A DNA stretch of 64,000 bases. It comes from Methylobacterium bullatum (GTDB lineage Bacteria > Pseudomonadota > Alphaproteobacteria > Rhizobiales > Beijerinckiaceae). This document shows, piece after piece, positions 38,767 to 46,736 of this stretch. How positions within the stretch are numbered: the stretch's first letter is position 1; every line of letters starts with the position of its first letter. The notes beneath the pieces were generated by a model. That model was not told where the DNA came from. It was given only the letters and a program-made list of their open reading frames with translations, and did no database searches. A program made the translations under genes and the position numbers. Location: the NCBI GenBank assembly GCA_902712845.1, contig LR743504.1:1586001-1650000 (forward strand), given 5' to 3'.

Positions 38767-41393
38767 ACGCATCCCTTCTCGCCCGGTTCATTCCCGAAGC
38801 GCGCGAATTGCTGCAGACCTCCGCGGGCGGGCTCCTGAAGCTCGAGCGCGGCCCCACGGACGAGACGGCCATCAACGAGGTCTTCCGGGCCGTCCATACG
38901 CTGAAGGGCTCATCCGGCCTGTTCGAGGCCGCAGCCCTGACACGCCTCGTCCATGCCGCGGAGGACCTCCTCTGCGCCGTCCGGGCGGAGCAGCTGCAGA
39001 TCGATTCGAGCCTCATCGACATGCTGCTCGACAGTCTCGATCAGATGAGTCTCTGGATCGATCAGCTGGAGGCACGGGCTGAGCTGCCGGCGGATGCCGA
39101 CGGCGTCGCGCACCGGATGTCGATCGCGCTGCGCGGCCGGCTCGGCACGCCGGTGGAGTCCGCGGAGACCATGTCGGAGGCCTCCATGCTGCCGGCCCCT
39201 TCCTCCGTCACCGCTGCGTCTCCGGCGACGCTCGACCGCATGCCCGTCGAGAGCCGCCTCGAAGCGTTCCGCCTCGCCTGCGCAGGCCACGCGATCCACG
39301 CCGTCCGCTACGAGCCCGATCCGGGCTGCTTCTACAACGGCACCGACCCGCTGCAGGCGATCCTGCAGGTTTCCGGGTCGATCGTCCTCGACATCGAGAC
39401 GATCCGACCCTGGGAGCCGCTGGCGGACCTCGATCCCTACCAGTGCAACCTTCGCTTCTCCCTGCTGACCACCGCCACCCAGCTCGAGATCGAGCAGGCG
39501 ATGCGCTACGAGCTGGAGCAGATCGAGGTCGCGCCGGTGCGCGTCCGCGACCTGATCCGCATCGACGGTCAGCCGGGCGACGGACCGATCTGGGACGACT
39601 TCCACGAGGGCGCCTCCGCGCTCCTCGCGGCGGAGAACTATGCCGGCCTGGCCGATGCCGCCGCTTCTCTGCGCGGTGGCGCCGACCCGACGCTCTGGCG
39701 CAGCCATGCCCTCGCCTGGCTGGAGGCGGCCGCCTCGGCCGCGCAACCGGAGCCGGGCCTCGTCGCCTTCCTCGTCGCGACGGTCGGCTCTAGGTCGCTC
39801 ACCCCGCCGACCTCTACCCCGGCCGATTTTGACTCGCGCCAGGCGCTGGCCCGGACCATCCTGATCGACCAGCGTCTGGCGCTCGTCAGCGCGGGCTACG
39901 ACGAGGTTCGCCTCGCCTCGGTGGGAACCATTGTCGGCAACGTCCTGAGCAGCCTCGGCCGCAACGCGCAGCGCGCGGCGTTCCAGACCGCCCTCGACGT
40001 GGCGCGCGAGGCGCGTTCGATCGCGCCGCTGCTCACCGCCATAGCCGCCTTCCTCGGTGACGACGATACGGAGGCCGCGCCGGCCGCCCTTGCCCCCACC
40101 GATCACCGCGCGGAGCCCTCGGTCGCAGCACCGGTCGTCCCAAAACCGGTAGCGACCGCGCAGGAATCGGCGCAGACCGCAAAGGACTCGGCACCGGTCC
40201 CAGTGGATGCGGAAGTCCGGGCGGCGGCGAAGACCCTGAAAGTCGACCAGGCGAAGATCGACCTGCTGATGAATCTCATCGGCGAGCTCGTCGTTTCCAA
40301 GAACGCCCTGCCGTTCCTCGCCAAACGCGCCGAGGAAACCTACGGCTCGCGGGAGATGTCCCGGGAGATCAAGGAGCAATACGCGATCATCGATCGGCTC
40401 GCCCAGGAGATGCAGGGCGCGATCATGCAGGTCCGCATGCTGCCGGTGTCGGACATCTTCGACCGGTTCCCGCGCCTCGTGCGCGACCTCGCACGCAAGC
40501 TCGGCAAGCGGATCGACCTCGTCGTCGAGGGCGGGGATACCGCGGCCGACAAGACCATCATCGAGGCGCTCGGCGATCCACTGCTGCACATCGTCCGCAA
40601 CTCCCTCGATCACGGCATCGAGGGGCCGGACGAGCGTCTCGCGGCGGCCAAGCCGGCGACGGCGCGCCTGCTGCTCAAGGCCCGCCAGGAGACCGACCGG
40701 GTCGTCATCGAGCTCCAGGACGACGGTCGCGGCATCGATCCGGCCAGGATCCGCGCCGTGGCGGTCGCCAAGGGCGTCATCGATCAGGAAGAGGCCGACC
40801 GCCTGTCCGATCAGGAGGCGATCAACCTCATCTACCGTCCCGGCTTCTCGACGGCGCAGGAGATCTCCGACCTGTCCGGCCGCGGGGTCGGCATGGACGT
40901 GGTGCTGACCACGGTGGAGAAGCTCGGCGGCCAGGTCTCCGTGACCTCCCGTCTCGGCGAGGGGACGACGACGAGTCTCTCCATGCCGCTCAGCATGGCG
41001 GTGACCCGGATCATGATGGTGGAGGCCGCCGGCAGCCTCTACGGGGTGCCGATGGACATGATCGTCGAGACGGTGCGCGTCCCGAGAGAGCGCATCCGGA
41101 CGATCAAGAAGGCCGAGACGTTCGTGCTGCGCCAGACCGTCATCCCGCTGATCCGGATGTCGCGCCTGCTGCGGTTGACCGACCGGCCGCAGGACGACGC
41201 GGAAGCCGCGGTGCTTGTCTGCCAGGTGAACGGCCGGCGCGTCGGATTGATCATCGACAACTTCCGCGAAGGCATGGACGTGATCCTGAAGCCGCTCGAG
41301 GGCGTCCTCACCGGCATAGGCGGCTATTCCGGAACGGCCCTCCTCGGCGACGGCCGCGTCCTCCTGGTCCTCGACCTCAAGGAGCTCCTGTGA
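38763..41393 (+). CDS. cheA: CheA histidine kinase
   Basis: 876 residues, longer than the usual 650-700. P1 Hpt with His45 in AVHTLKGSSGL. A long middle (about 110-490) contains a domain beginning 'EAFRLACAGHAIHAVRYEPDPGCFYNGTDPLQAILQ' common in proteobacterial CheA, then Ala/Pro-rich linker. P3 dimer helices from 'VDQAKIDLLMNLIGELVVSKNAL'. P4 ATPase with N-box HIVRNSLDHGIE (about 609), 'DDGRGID' (about 652) and 'GRGVGMDVV'. P5 CheW-like to the end. It phosphorylates itself and then the receivers and CheB. Confidence 0.96.
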   Translation: MNASLLARFIPEARELLQTSAGGLLKLERGPTDETAINEVFRAVHTLKGSSGLFEAAALTRLVHAAEDLLCAVRAEQLQIDSSLIDMLLDSLDQMSLWIDQLEARAELPADADGVAHRMSIALRGRLGTPVESAETMSEASMLPAPSSVTAASPATLDRMPVESRLEAFRLACAGHAIHAVRYEPDPGCFYNGTDPLQAILQVSGSIVLDIETIRPWEPLADLDPYQCNLRFSLLTTATQLEIEQAMRYELEQIEVAPVRVRDLIRIDGQPGDGPIWDDFHEGASALLAAENYAGLADAAASLRGGADPTLWRSHALAWLEAAASAAQPEPGLVAFLVATVGSRSLTPPTSTPADFDSRQALARTILIDQRLALVSAGYDEVRLASVGTIVGNVLSSLGRNAQRAAFQTALDVAREARSIAPLLTAIAAFLGDDDTEAAPAALAPTDHRAEPSVAAPVVPKPVATAQESAQTAKDSAPVPVDAEVRAAAKTLKVDQAKIDLLMNLIGELVVSKNALPFLAKRAEETYGSREMSREIKEQYAIIDRLAQEMQGAIMQVRMLPVSDIFDRFPRLVRDLARKLGKRIDLVVEGGDTAADKTIIEALGDPLLHIVRNSLDHGIEGPDERLAAAKPATARLLLKARQETDRVVIELQDDGRGIDPARIRAVAVAKGVIDQEEADRLSDQEAINLIYRPGFSTAQEISDLSGRGVGMDVVLTTVEKLGGQVSVTSRLGEGTTTSLSMPLSMAVTRIMMVEAAGSLYGVPMDMIVETVRVPRERIRTIKKAETFVLRQTVIPLIRMSRLLRLTDRPQDDAEAAVLVCQVNGRRVGLIIDNFREGMDVILKPLEGVLTGIGGYSGTALLGDGRVLLVLDLKELL

Positions 41394-41644
41394 TGCCGAT
41401 CCGAATCGCGCGCAACGTCGTCCATCTCGAGGGCCATTGCACGGTGGAGGAAGCGCTCACGCTTCTGGAAGCTCTCCGCAAGCCGCGCCAGCCCAAGATC
41501 GTGCTCACCGCATGCCTGGGGATGCACAGCGCCGTCCTTCAGGTCCTCGCCGCCGCGCCGCGCGTCACCATCGCGCCGCCCGCCGATCCGACGCTGGCCG
41601 GCATCGTCATGCCGTTCCTGCAGGCCTCTCGGGCAGCGTCCTGA
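41393..41644 (+). CDS. Small STAS-like protein
   Basis: 84 residues overlapping the cheA stop (TGATG); a GTG at 41390 is also in frame. 'VVHLEGHCTVEEALTLLEAL', 'PKIVLTACLGMHSAVLQVLAAA' gives the beta-alpha alternation of a STAS domain, with Thr-Ala-Cys where a phosphorylatable Ser/Thr would be expected. If correct, it is a link to the STAS proteins of the downstream stressosome genes. Family call by eye. Confidence 0.55.
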   Translation: MPIRIARNVVHLEGHCTVEEALTLLEALRKPRQPKIVLTACLGMHSAVLQVLAAAPRVTIAPPADPTLAGIVMPFLQASRAAS

Positions 41645-41749
41645 AAATGACCCGCGCCCCGCGCGGGCATAGCCTTCACCGAACGGATGCGGCACCCCCG
41701 GCGCCGCGATCCGATACCCCAACGCAAGCATTACACCGAGGAGACTAGG

Positions 41750-42124
41750 ATGGCCGCGACGATCATGATTGTCGACGACTCGCCGACCATGCTGCTGAGC
41801 ATCGAAGGCATTCTGACCAAGGCCGGCCTCACCGTGGTCAAGGCACCGAGCGGCGAGAAGGCCCTGGATACGTTGAAGTCGGGCACCAAGCCCAACCTGC
41901 TCATCACCGACCTCAACATGGGCGAGATGAACGGCATCGACCTGATCCGCAAGGTTCGCAAGCTGCCCGGATTCGCCTTCCTGCCGATCCTGATGTTGAC
42001 CACCGAGTCGCAGCAGGACAAGCGCAACGAGGCGAAATCGGCGGGTGCCACGGGCTGGATCGTCAAGCCGGTGGATTCCGACGGACTGCTCGGCGTGATC
42101 CGCCAGCTCGTTCCCGGAGCGTGA
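41750..42124 (+). CDS. Single-domain response regulator (CheY-like)
   Basis: Start [18 protein letters not shown] (41750) after a good GAGGAG; 124 residues. Receiver with 'IVDDSP', Asp in '[15 protein letters not shown]', Thr in '[10 protein letters not shown]', Lys in '[12 protein letters not shown]'. This is the classic chemotaxis CheY look. It directly precedes a membrane receptor. Confidence 0.94.
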   Translation: MAATIMIVDDSPTMLLSIEGILTKAGLTVVKAPSGEKALDTLKSGTKPNLLITDLNMGEMNGIDLIRKVRKLPGFAFLPILMLTTESQQDKRNEAKSAGATGWIVKPVDSDGLLGVIRQLVPGA

Positions 42125-42126
42125 CC

Positions 42127-43350
42127 ATGTCGCTTGCGGGTCGAACGCTTTCTCCCAGATGGATCGGCCCGCTCTGCGCAGGGCTCGCTGCCTTGTGCCT
42201 CTCCGCCATCGCCGCCGCGGCCTTCGGGCCGGTGCCCGGCGTGGCCCTGATCGCGGTGGCCGGTTTCGTCATGGTCTGGAGCTCGACCGCGCTGATGAGC
42301 CTGTCGCTGGGTTCGCAACGGACCCCGCCCGCAAAGGACCATCCGGATGTCGGGGCGGCGCCGGAGGCCGACGCGCAGCCGGAACCCGAACCGGTGGCAT
42401 CGGAGCCCCGACTCGACCTGACGGGGGCCCTGGCTGATCATTTCACGGCCTATGACCGACTCTTCGAGCGCGCATCGCAGGACACCGCGTCGGTGACGGA
42501 AGAAACGGAGGCCGCCGCCTTCGACATCATGTCGAGCCTGAAGGCCGTGGACGGCGCGATGACCGATCTCCTGACCTTCCTCGACGTGTCGGGTTCCAAC
42601 GTCCGGGTGATGGAGATCGTCGATCAGACCGATCAGCAGTTGATCGAGAACCGCCGCCTCATCACGGTGTTCCTGGCGCAACGCGACTCGGATATCGAGG
42701 AATCCCAGCGGCGCCTCGAAATTCTCGACGACACCACCGAGGAACTGACCCGCGCCATCGACGGGGTTCAGACGATCGCCCGTCAGACCAACCTGCTCGC
42801 TCTGAACGCGACGATCGAGGCGGCCCGCGCGGGCGAGGCCGGTCGCGGTTTCGCGGTGGTGGCCGCCGAGGTCAAGCAACTCTCCCATGCCTCGGCAGCC
42901 ACCGCGACCCGGATCGGCAAGGGCCTCGCCAGCCTCCGCGAATCGATCCGGGACAACTTCGCCACTCTGGTCAGCCAGCGCATCGAAGGGGAGCGGGGCG
43001 AGCTCATGAAGATCTCGTCGGCCATCTCGGGCCTGACGGAGAACATGGAACGCCTGGTCTCTCACCAGAGGGACACGCTGGTGAAAGTCCAGGAAGAGAG
43101 CGTCCGCATCGCCGAACCCGTCGTCCAGCTCATCGGATCGATCCAGTTCCAGGACGTCACGCGACAGCGGCTGCAGCATCTCGAGGGAATCTTCGCGGCG
43201 GCCCGTAGGAATCTCGATGCAATGGATCTTTCCAATCCCCTCCCCGAGACATGGCCGGATGCTGTCGCCTTTGCCGAACTGGCCTTGGCGGAAGGCCCGT
43301 CTCCGCCCCGGTCGAGACTGAAACGCGCGAACGACATCGAGCTGTTCTGA
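42127..43350 (+). CDS. Membrane-bound methyl-accepting chemotaxis protein
   Basis: About 407 residues from ATG 42127 (a GTG at 42121 is possible). Two membrane helices lie close together (about 15-33 and 37-60), so there is almost no periplasmic loop and sensing is probably cytoplasmic or within the membrane. A Pro/Glu linker, then the signalling hairpin with [20 protein letters not shown] and [12 protein letters not shown]. The end carries '[14 protein letters not shown]', typical of receptors with short membrane anchors. Confidence 0.92.
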   Translation: MSLAGRTLSPRWIGPLCAGLAALCLSAIAAAAFGPVPGVALIAVAGFVMVWSSTALMSLSLGSQRTPPAKDHPDVGAAPEADAQPEPEPVASEPRLDLTGALADHFTAYDRLFERASQDTASVTEETEAAAFDIMSSLKAVDGAMTDLLTFLDVSGSNVRVMEIVDQTDQQLIENRRLITVFLAQRDSDIEESQRRLEILDDTTEELTRAIDGVQTIARQTNLLALNATIEAARAGEAGRGFAVVAAEVKQLSHASAATATRIGKGLASLRESIRDNFATLVSQRIEGERGELMKISSAISGLTENMERLVSHQRDTLVKVQEESVRIAEPVVQLIGSIQFQDVTRQRLQHLEGIFAAARRNLDAMDLSNPLPETWPDAVAFAELALAEGPSPPRSRLKRANDIELF

Positions 43351-43359
43351 TCGGGTCCG

Positions 43360-43382
43360 GCAAAACCGGCCGCCGGTTTTGC
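43360..43382 (+). terminator. Hairpin at the end of the chemosensory operon
   Basis: Perfect 10-bp stem GCAAAACCGG/CCGGTTTTGC (43360-43369 with 43373-43382) with a 3-base loop, starting 10 bases after the receptor stop. The T's lie within the stem and there is no U-tract after it, so termination may be partial. Confidence 0.55.
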
Positions 43383-43399
43383 GTAACAAGACCTGCGTC

Positions 43400-43441
43400 A
43401 TTTCAAAGACCTAAGCGGGGCGAAGCGTTGGCCGGCCAATG
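43400..43441. repeat. Left inverted repeat flanking a response-regulator gene
   Basis: 42 bases that match the reverse complement of 43934-43975 at 34 of 42 positions. It contains the perfect palindrome TTGGCCGGCCAA. Confidence 0.7.
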
Positions 43442-43546
43442 CGGACCTGCTTAGAATCCCGCCGCCCAGTGGCGCGGGCAGACGGCGATGAGATCCACCC
43501 ATCGCCGTCTCATATCAGCGGATACATGCGGTGAGAGTATCGATCC

Positions 43547-43924
43547 ATGGCCTCGATCCTACTGACGGACGACGTCGCCGTTGTCCGGATGACGATCCGG
43601 CGCTTTCTCGAACGGGGCGGTCACACGGTCAGGGACTGTGACTCCGCCGAAGCGGCGGAACAGATCCTGTCCAGCCAGTCGTTTGACATCCTCGTCACCG
43701 ACCTGTGGATGCCCGGCCGGGACGGCCTGACGCTGATCGCCTGGGTGAAAGCCCAGCACCGCGGCATGCCCATCATCGCGGTCACCGGGGGGGCTCCACG
43801 GACGCCGCAGGTCTTCTCCATGGAGGAGGCGGCTCGGGCCGGTGCCGACCGCGTGCTCATGAAACCCGTCGGCATGCAGGAACTCCTGTCCACCGTCACC
43901 GATCTCATCGGATCGCGCGTCTAG
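43547..43924 (+). CDS. Single-domain response regulator flanked by inverted repeats
   Basis: 125 residues: 'LLTDDVAVVRMTIRRFLERGGHTV', Asp in 'ILVTDLWMPGRDGLT', Thr in 'IIAVTGGAP', Lys in 'RVLMKPVGMQEL'. Unlike its neighbours it is a lone transcription unit (about 195 bases upstream gap, about 115 downstream) and both flanks carry a 42-bp inverted repeat. It may connect the che and rsb halves. Confidence 0.92.
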   Translation: MASILLTDDVAVVRMTIRRFLERGGHTVRDCDSAEAAEQILSSQSFDILVTDLWMPGRDGLTLIAWVKAQHRGMPIIAVTGGAPRTPQVFSMEEAARAGADRVLMKPVGMQELLSTVTDLIGSRV

Positions 43925-43933
43925 ACAGGTTGG

Positions 43934-43975
43934 CATTGGCAAGCCAACGCTTCACTTCACTTAGGCCTTTGAAGT
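43934..43975. repeat. Right inverted repeat flanking a response-regulator gene
   Basis: Mate of 43400-43441 (81% identical when inverted). Its inner hairpin is GCATTGGC-AA-GCCAACGC. A further hairpin CGGGTTT/AAACCCG follows at about 43980-44002, ahead of the rsbR-like gene. Confidence 0.7.
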
Positions 43976-44041
43976 GTAGCGGGTTTTGAGATGCGAAACC
44001 CGTGACCACTTTTGCTGAACCTGCTTAGGAAAGCGGAACGC

Positions 44042-44884
44042 ATGCACAGTATCGGACAGATCATCCTCGACAATCGCGGGGCGGTCCTGGATGCATGGCT
44101 CGAACGCCTGCCCAGCGGCGCGGCGGGGGCGCGGCCGGCCACGTTCCAGTTGCTCAAGATCGAACTGGGGATGCTGGTCGACAAGCTCGTCTCCTATTTC
44201 AACGCGGGCGACCACGATCTCGGCGGCCCCCTCTTCAAGCCCGTCGAAGACCAGGCCGCCACGATCAGCGCCGCGTGTGCCCGCGACGGGCTGACCCCCC
44301 TGGAGACCGCGACCCTCATCATGTCGCTGAAGACCATCACGCGCGACCTTCTCGATCGGGAGGTTGGCGGCGACCGGGACGGGATGCGGATCGCGGTGGA
44401 TGCGGTGGTGGACAGGCTGGCGCTCGTCACCTTCGCGGCTTTCGTCGAAACGCGGGAGGACATCATCCAGCGTCAGGGCCGGGCACTCCTGGACATGGCG
44501 ACCCCGGCTCTTCCGATCTGGCGCCACATCATCCTGATGCCTTTGGTGGGAATCATCGACACCCAGCGGGCCAGACAGGTGATGGAGTGGCTGCTGGAGG
44601 CCCTCGCCCGGGAGGAAGCGCATATCGCGATCCTCGACGTCACGGGGGTGCCGTTGATCGATAGCCGCGTCGCTCTGCACCTGACCAAGACCGTCGAGGC
44701 AGCCCGCCTGCTCGGCTCCCAGGTGATCGTCACCGGCATCAGCCCGGACGCGGCGCAGACCCTGGTCAAGCTCGATGTCGATCTGTCCAGCATGATCACC
44801 AGGGGCACCCTGCAGGTGGGCTTGGCGGAAGCTTTCCGGCTGCTCGCCCAGCGGAACCAGGGCACGAGCGGGAGCCCCTTCTGA
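44042..44884 (+). CDS. rsbR: RsbR-like stressosome protein (N-terminal RsbRD domain plus STAS)
   Basis: Preferred start MHSIGQIILDNRGAVLDAWLE (44042; AGGAA upstream), about 280 residues. A helical N-terminal domain, then a STAS domain from about 150: 'PLVGIIDTQRARQVMEWLLEAL', 'IAILDVTGVPLIDSRVALHLTKTVEAARLLGSQVIVTGISP', with the conserved phospho-site Thr in DVTGVP. RsbR and RsbS build the stressosome shell. The stop overlaps rsbS by one base. Confidence 0.9.
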   Translation: MHSIGQIILDNRGAVLDAWLERLPSGAAGARPATFQLLKIELGMLVDKLVSYFNAGDHDLGGPLFKPVEDQAATISAACARDGLTPLETATLIMSLKTITRDLLDREVGGDRDGMRIAVDAVVDRLALVTFAAFVETREDIIQRQGRALLDMATPALPIWRHIILMPLVGIIDTQRARQVMEWLLEALAREEAHIAILDVTGVPLIDSRVALHLTKTVEAARLLGSQVIVTGISPDAAQTLVKLDVDLSSMITRGTLQVGLAEAFRLLAQRNQGTSGSPF

Positions 44885-45273
44885 TGCGCGTTCCCATTCT
44901 CCGGCTCGGCCGGGTCCTTCTGACCTCGCTGCCATCCGATCTCACGGATCAGCAGGTGATGGACCTCCAGATCGACGCCCTCGCGCTGATCCAGGCGGGC
45001 AAGGCCGACGGACTCGTCATCGACATCACCGCGGCGGACGTCGTCGACTCGTACATGGCCCGAATGCTCTCCGAAACGGCGAAGATGGTGACGATCATGG
45101 GCGGCATCGCCGTCCTGGCCGGCATGCGGCCCGCCGTGGCTCTGACCCTGGTCGAGATGGGCCAGAACATGATCCACATGGAGACCGCATTCGATCTCGA
45201 GGGCGGGGTCGCGAAAGTCGCTCGGCTGGTCGCGTCCCGCGGAGGTCGCCATGACGAAGTCCCCACGGTCTGA
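44884..45273 (+). CDS. rsbS: RsbS-like STAS protein
   Basis: 129 residues of a single STAS domain: 'VPILRLGRVLLTSLPSDLTDQQVMDLQIDAL', then 'LVIDITAADVVDSYMARMLSETAKM' with the Ser (DSYMAR) that RsbT phosphorylates, and 'AVLAGMRPAVALTLVEMG'. It is the stressosome core component that holds RsbT. It overlaps rsbT by 23 bases. Confidence 0.93.
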   Translation: MRVPILRLGRVLLTSLPSDLTDQQVMDLQIDALALIQAGKADGLVIDITAADVVDSYMARMLSETAKMVTIMGGIAVLAGMRPAVALTLVEMGQNMIHMETAFDLEGGVAKVARLVASRGGRHDEVPTV

Positions 45274-45697
45274 CCCGCTCGATGCGGTGACGCGGGACGA
45301 AACGGTTTGCGTCATTCCGATCCGGGTCCAGGAAGACATCCTCCGCGCCCGGCAATCGAGCCGCGGCGCGGCTGCGGCGATCGGATTCGGCACCGTCGAC
45401 CAGACCCGCCTCGCCACCGTCGTGTCCGAACTGGCGCGCAACATCCTGACCTATGCCGGCACCGGCGAATGCCGCGTGGTGAGCCGCCTGACGCCCGTGG
45501 AGCGGAGCATTGTGATCGAGATGGAGGATAGCGGGCCGGGAATCGACGACATCGCCGATGCGATGATGCCCGGATACTCCACCGGAGGGGGACTCGGCCT
45601 CGGCCTCCCCGCCGTGCACAAGCTGATGGACCACATGTCGGTGGAGACGCGGCCGGGACGCACCCTGATCCAAGCCTCGATGGCGAGGCGCCGATGA
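45251..45697 (+). CDS. rsbT: RsbT-like serine kinase / switch protein
   Basis: 148 residues of the GHKL (HATPase) type: 'RQSSRGAAAAIGFGTVDQTRLATVVSELARNILTYA' (N-box), 'EDSGPGIDDI', 'GGGLGLGLPAVHKLMD'. RsbT phosphorylates RsbR and RsbS and is then released to act on a partner. No RsbU phosphatase follows, so its target may be the histidine kinase at 46737 or the next ATPase. It overlaps the next gene by 4 bases. Confidence 0.93.
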   Translation: MTKSPRSDPLDAVTRDETVCVIPIRVQEDILRARQSSRGAAAAIGFGTVDQTRLATVVSELARNILTYAGTGECRVVSRLTPVERSIVIEMEDSGPGIDDIADAMMPGYSTGGGLGLGLPAVHKLMDHMSVETRPGRTLIQASMARRR

Positions 45698-46107
45698 CGC
45701 CGGAGCCGGACAGGCTCGACGTCAGGGTGACGTCCGAGATGGATGTCGTCGAGGCGCGCCAGAAGGCGCGTCTCCTCGCCCTGCGTCACGGGTTCGGGAC
45801 CGTGCGGGCGCACGGGATCGCGACTGCGGTCTCCGAGCTCGGCATGAACCTCGTGCTCCACACCGCGCGGGGCGGTCTGATCCACCTCACGGCACAGGGC
45901 GAGGCGGGAGCGGCCGTGGTCGAGGTGGTGGCCGAGGACGAGGGGCCGGGCATCTCCGATATCGCCCTCGCCATGCAGGACGGGTATTCGACCCGCGGCG
46001 GATTGGGCTGCGGTCTGCCCGGGACCCGTCGCCTGATGGACGAGTTCTCGATCACCTCCGAGGTCGGGCGCGGGACGCGCATCGTCTGCGCGATGCGGCG
46101 GCCATGA
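45694..46107 (+). CDS. Second RsbT-like GHKL ATPase
   Basis: 137 residues, a diverged duplicate of rsbT: 'ARQKARLLALRHGFGTVRAHGIATAVSELGMNLVLHT' (N-box with ELGMN and H), 'EDEGPGISDIALAMQDGYSTRGGLGCGLPGTRRLMDEF'. All ATP-binding motifs are present. Possibly an anti-sigma/anti-anti-sigma-type kinase or a competitor of RsbT on the stressosome. Its stop (46105-46107) lies inside the first unit of the 14-bp tandem repeat. Confidence 0.9.
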   Translation: MTPEPDRLDVRVTSEMDVVEARQKARLLALRHGFGTVRAHGIATAVSELGMNLVLHTARGGLIHLTAQGEAGAAVVEVVAEDEGPGISDIALAMQDGYSTRGGLGCGLPGTRRLMDEFSITSEVGRGTRIVCAMRRP

Positions 46108-46151
46108 GGACGCTGCCATGAGGACGCTGCCATGAGGACGCTGCCATGAGG
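46102..46151 (+). repeat. 14-bp tandem repeat forming an ATGA ladder of minicistrons
   Basis: Unit CCATGAGGACGCTG, three full copies (46102, 46116, 46130) plus CCATGAGG. ATGs at 46104, 46118 and 46132 each open a five-codon frame (M-R-T-L-P) ending in TGA that overlaps the next ATG; the fourth ATG (46146) starts the phosphatase gene. The first ATG overlaps the stop of the upstream ATPase gene. Confidence 0.9.
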
Positions 46152-46730
46152 GAATGGCCGAGGATCGCGGCCGCCTCACGGGTCTATCCCGGGGAGACCG
46201 TCTGCGGCGATCAGGTCTCCTGGTGGCGCGAGGGGCGGGCGACCCTGGCTTGTATCGCCGATGGGCTCGGCCACGGACCGGATGCCCATCGCGCCGCCCA
46301 GACCCTGCTCGCCCTGGTGGAGGGCCAGCCGGAGACCGACCTGGCGCAGCGGCTCGTGACCGCCGACCGGGCGATGCGCCACACCCGCGGCGCCGCCGCG
46401 GCCCTCGTCCGCATCGATCCCGGTACGAGGATCGTCACGGTGGCCGCGGTGGGAAACATCCAGGGGGCTCTGTTCGGCACGCGCACGCGCCGCTTCGACG
46501 GAACGCCAGGGATCGTGGGGGCGGGGCTCCGTCACCTCAAACCCCTCGACCTGCCCTTCGCGTGCGAAGATCTCCTGATCCTTTGGACCGACGGACTCCG
46601 GCCCGTGGATCTCGGGACCGACCCGACGGCGCCGCACGACGATCCGGAGCGGCTCGCCGCGCAGCTGATGGCCAGTCTCGGACGCCAGAGTGACGATTGC
46701 GCCGTCCTGTGCATCACCTTCGGCGAGTGA
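46146..46730 (+). CDS. rsbX: RsbX-like PP2C-type phosphatase
   Basis: 194 residues: 'CGDQVSWWREGRATLACIADGLGHGPDAHRAAQ', 'VGNIQGALFGTRTRRF', 'GIVGAGL', 'LLILWTDGLRP' and 'QSDDCAVLCITF', the SpoIIE/RsbX pattern with metal-binding Asp and Gly positions (CGD, ADGLGHG, TDG, DD). RsbX resets the stressosome by dephosphorylating RsbR/RsbS. Its start is the last ATG of the repeat ladder. Confidence 0.9.
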   Translation: MREWPRIAAASRVYPGETVCGDQVSWWREGRATLACIADGLGHGPDAHRAAQTLLALVEGQPETDLAQRLVTADRAMRHTRGAAAALVRIDPGTRIVTVAAVGNIQGALFGTRTRRFDGTPGIVGAGLRHLKPLDLPFACEDLLILWTDGLRPVDLGTDPTAPHDDPERLAAQLMASLGRQSDDCAVLCITFGE

Positions 46731-46736
46731 GACGGC

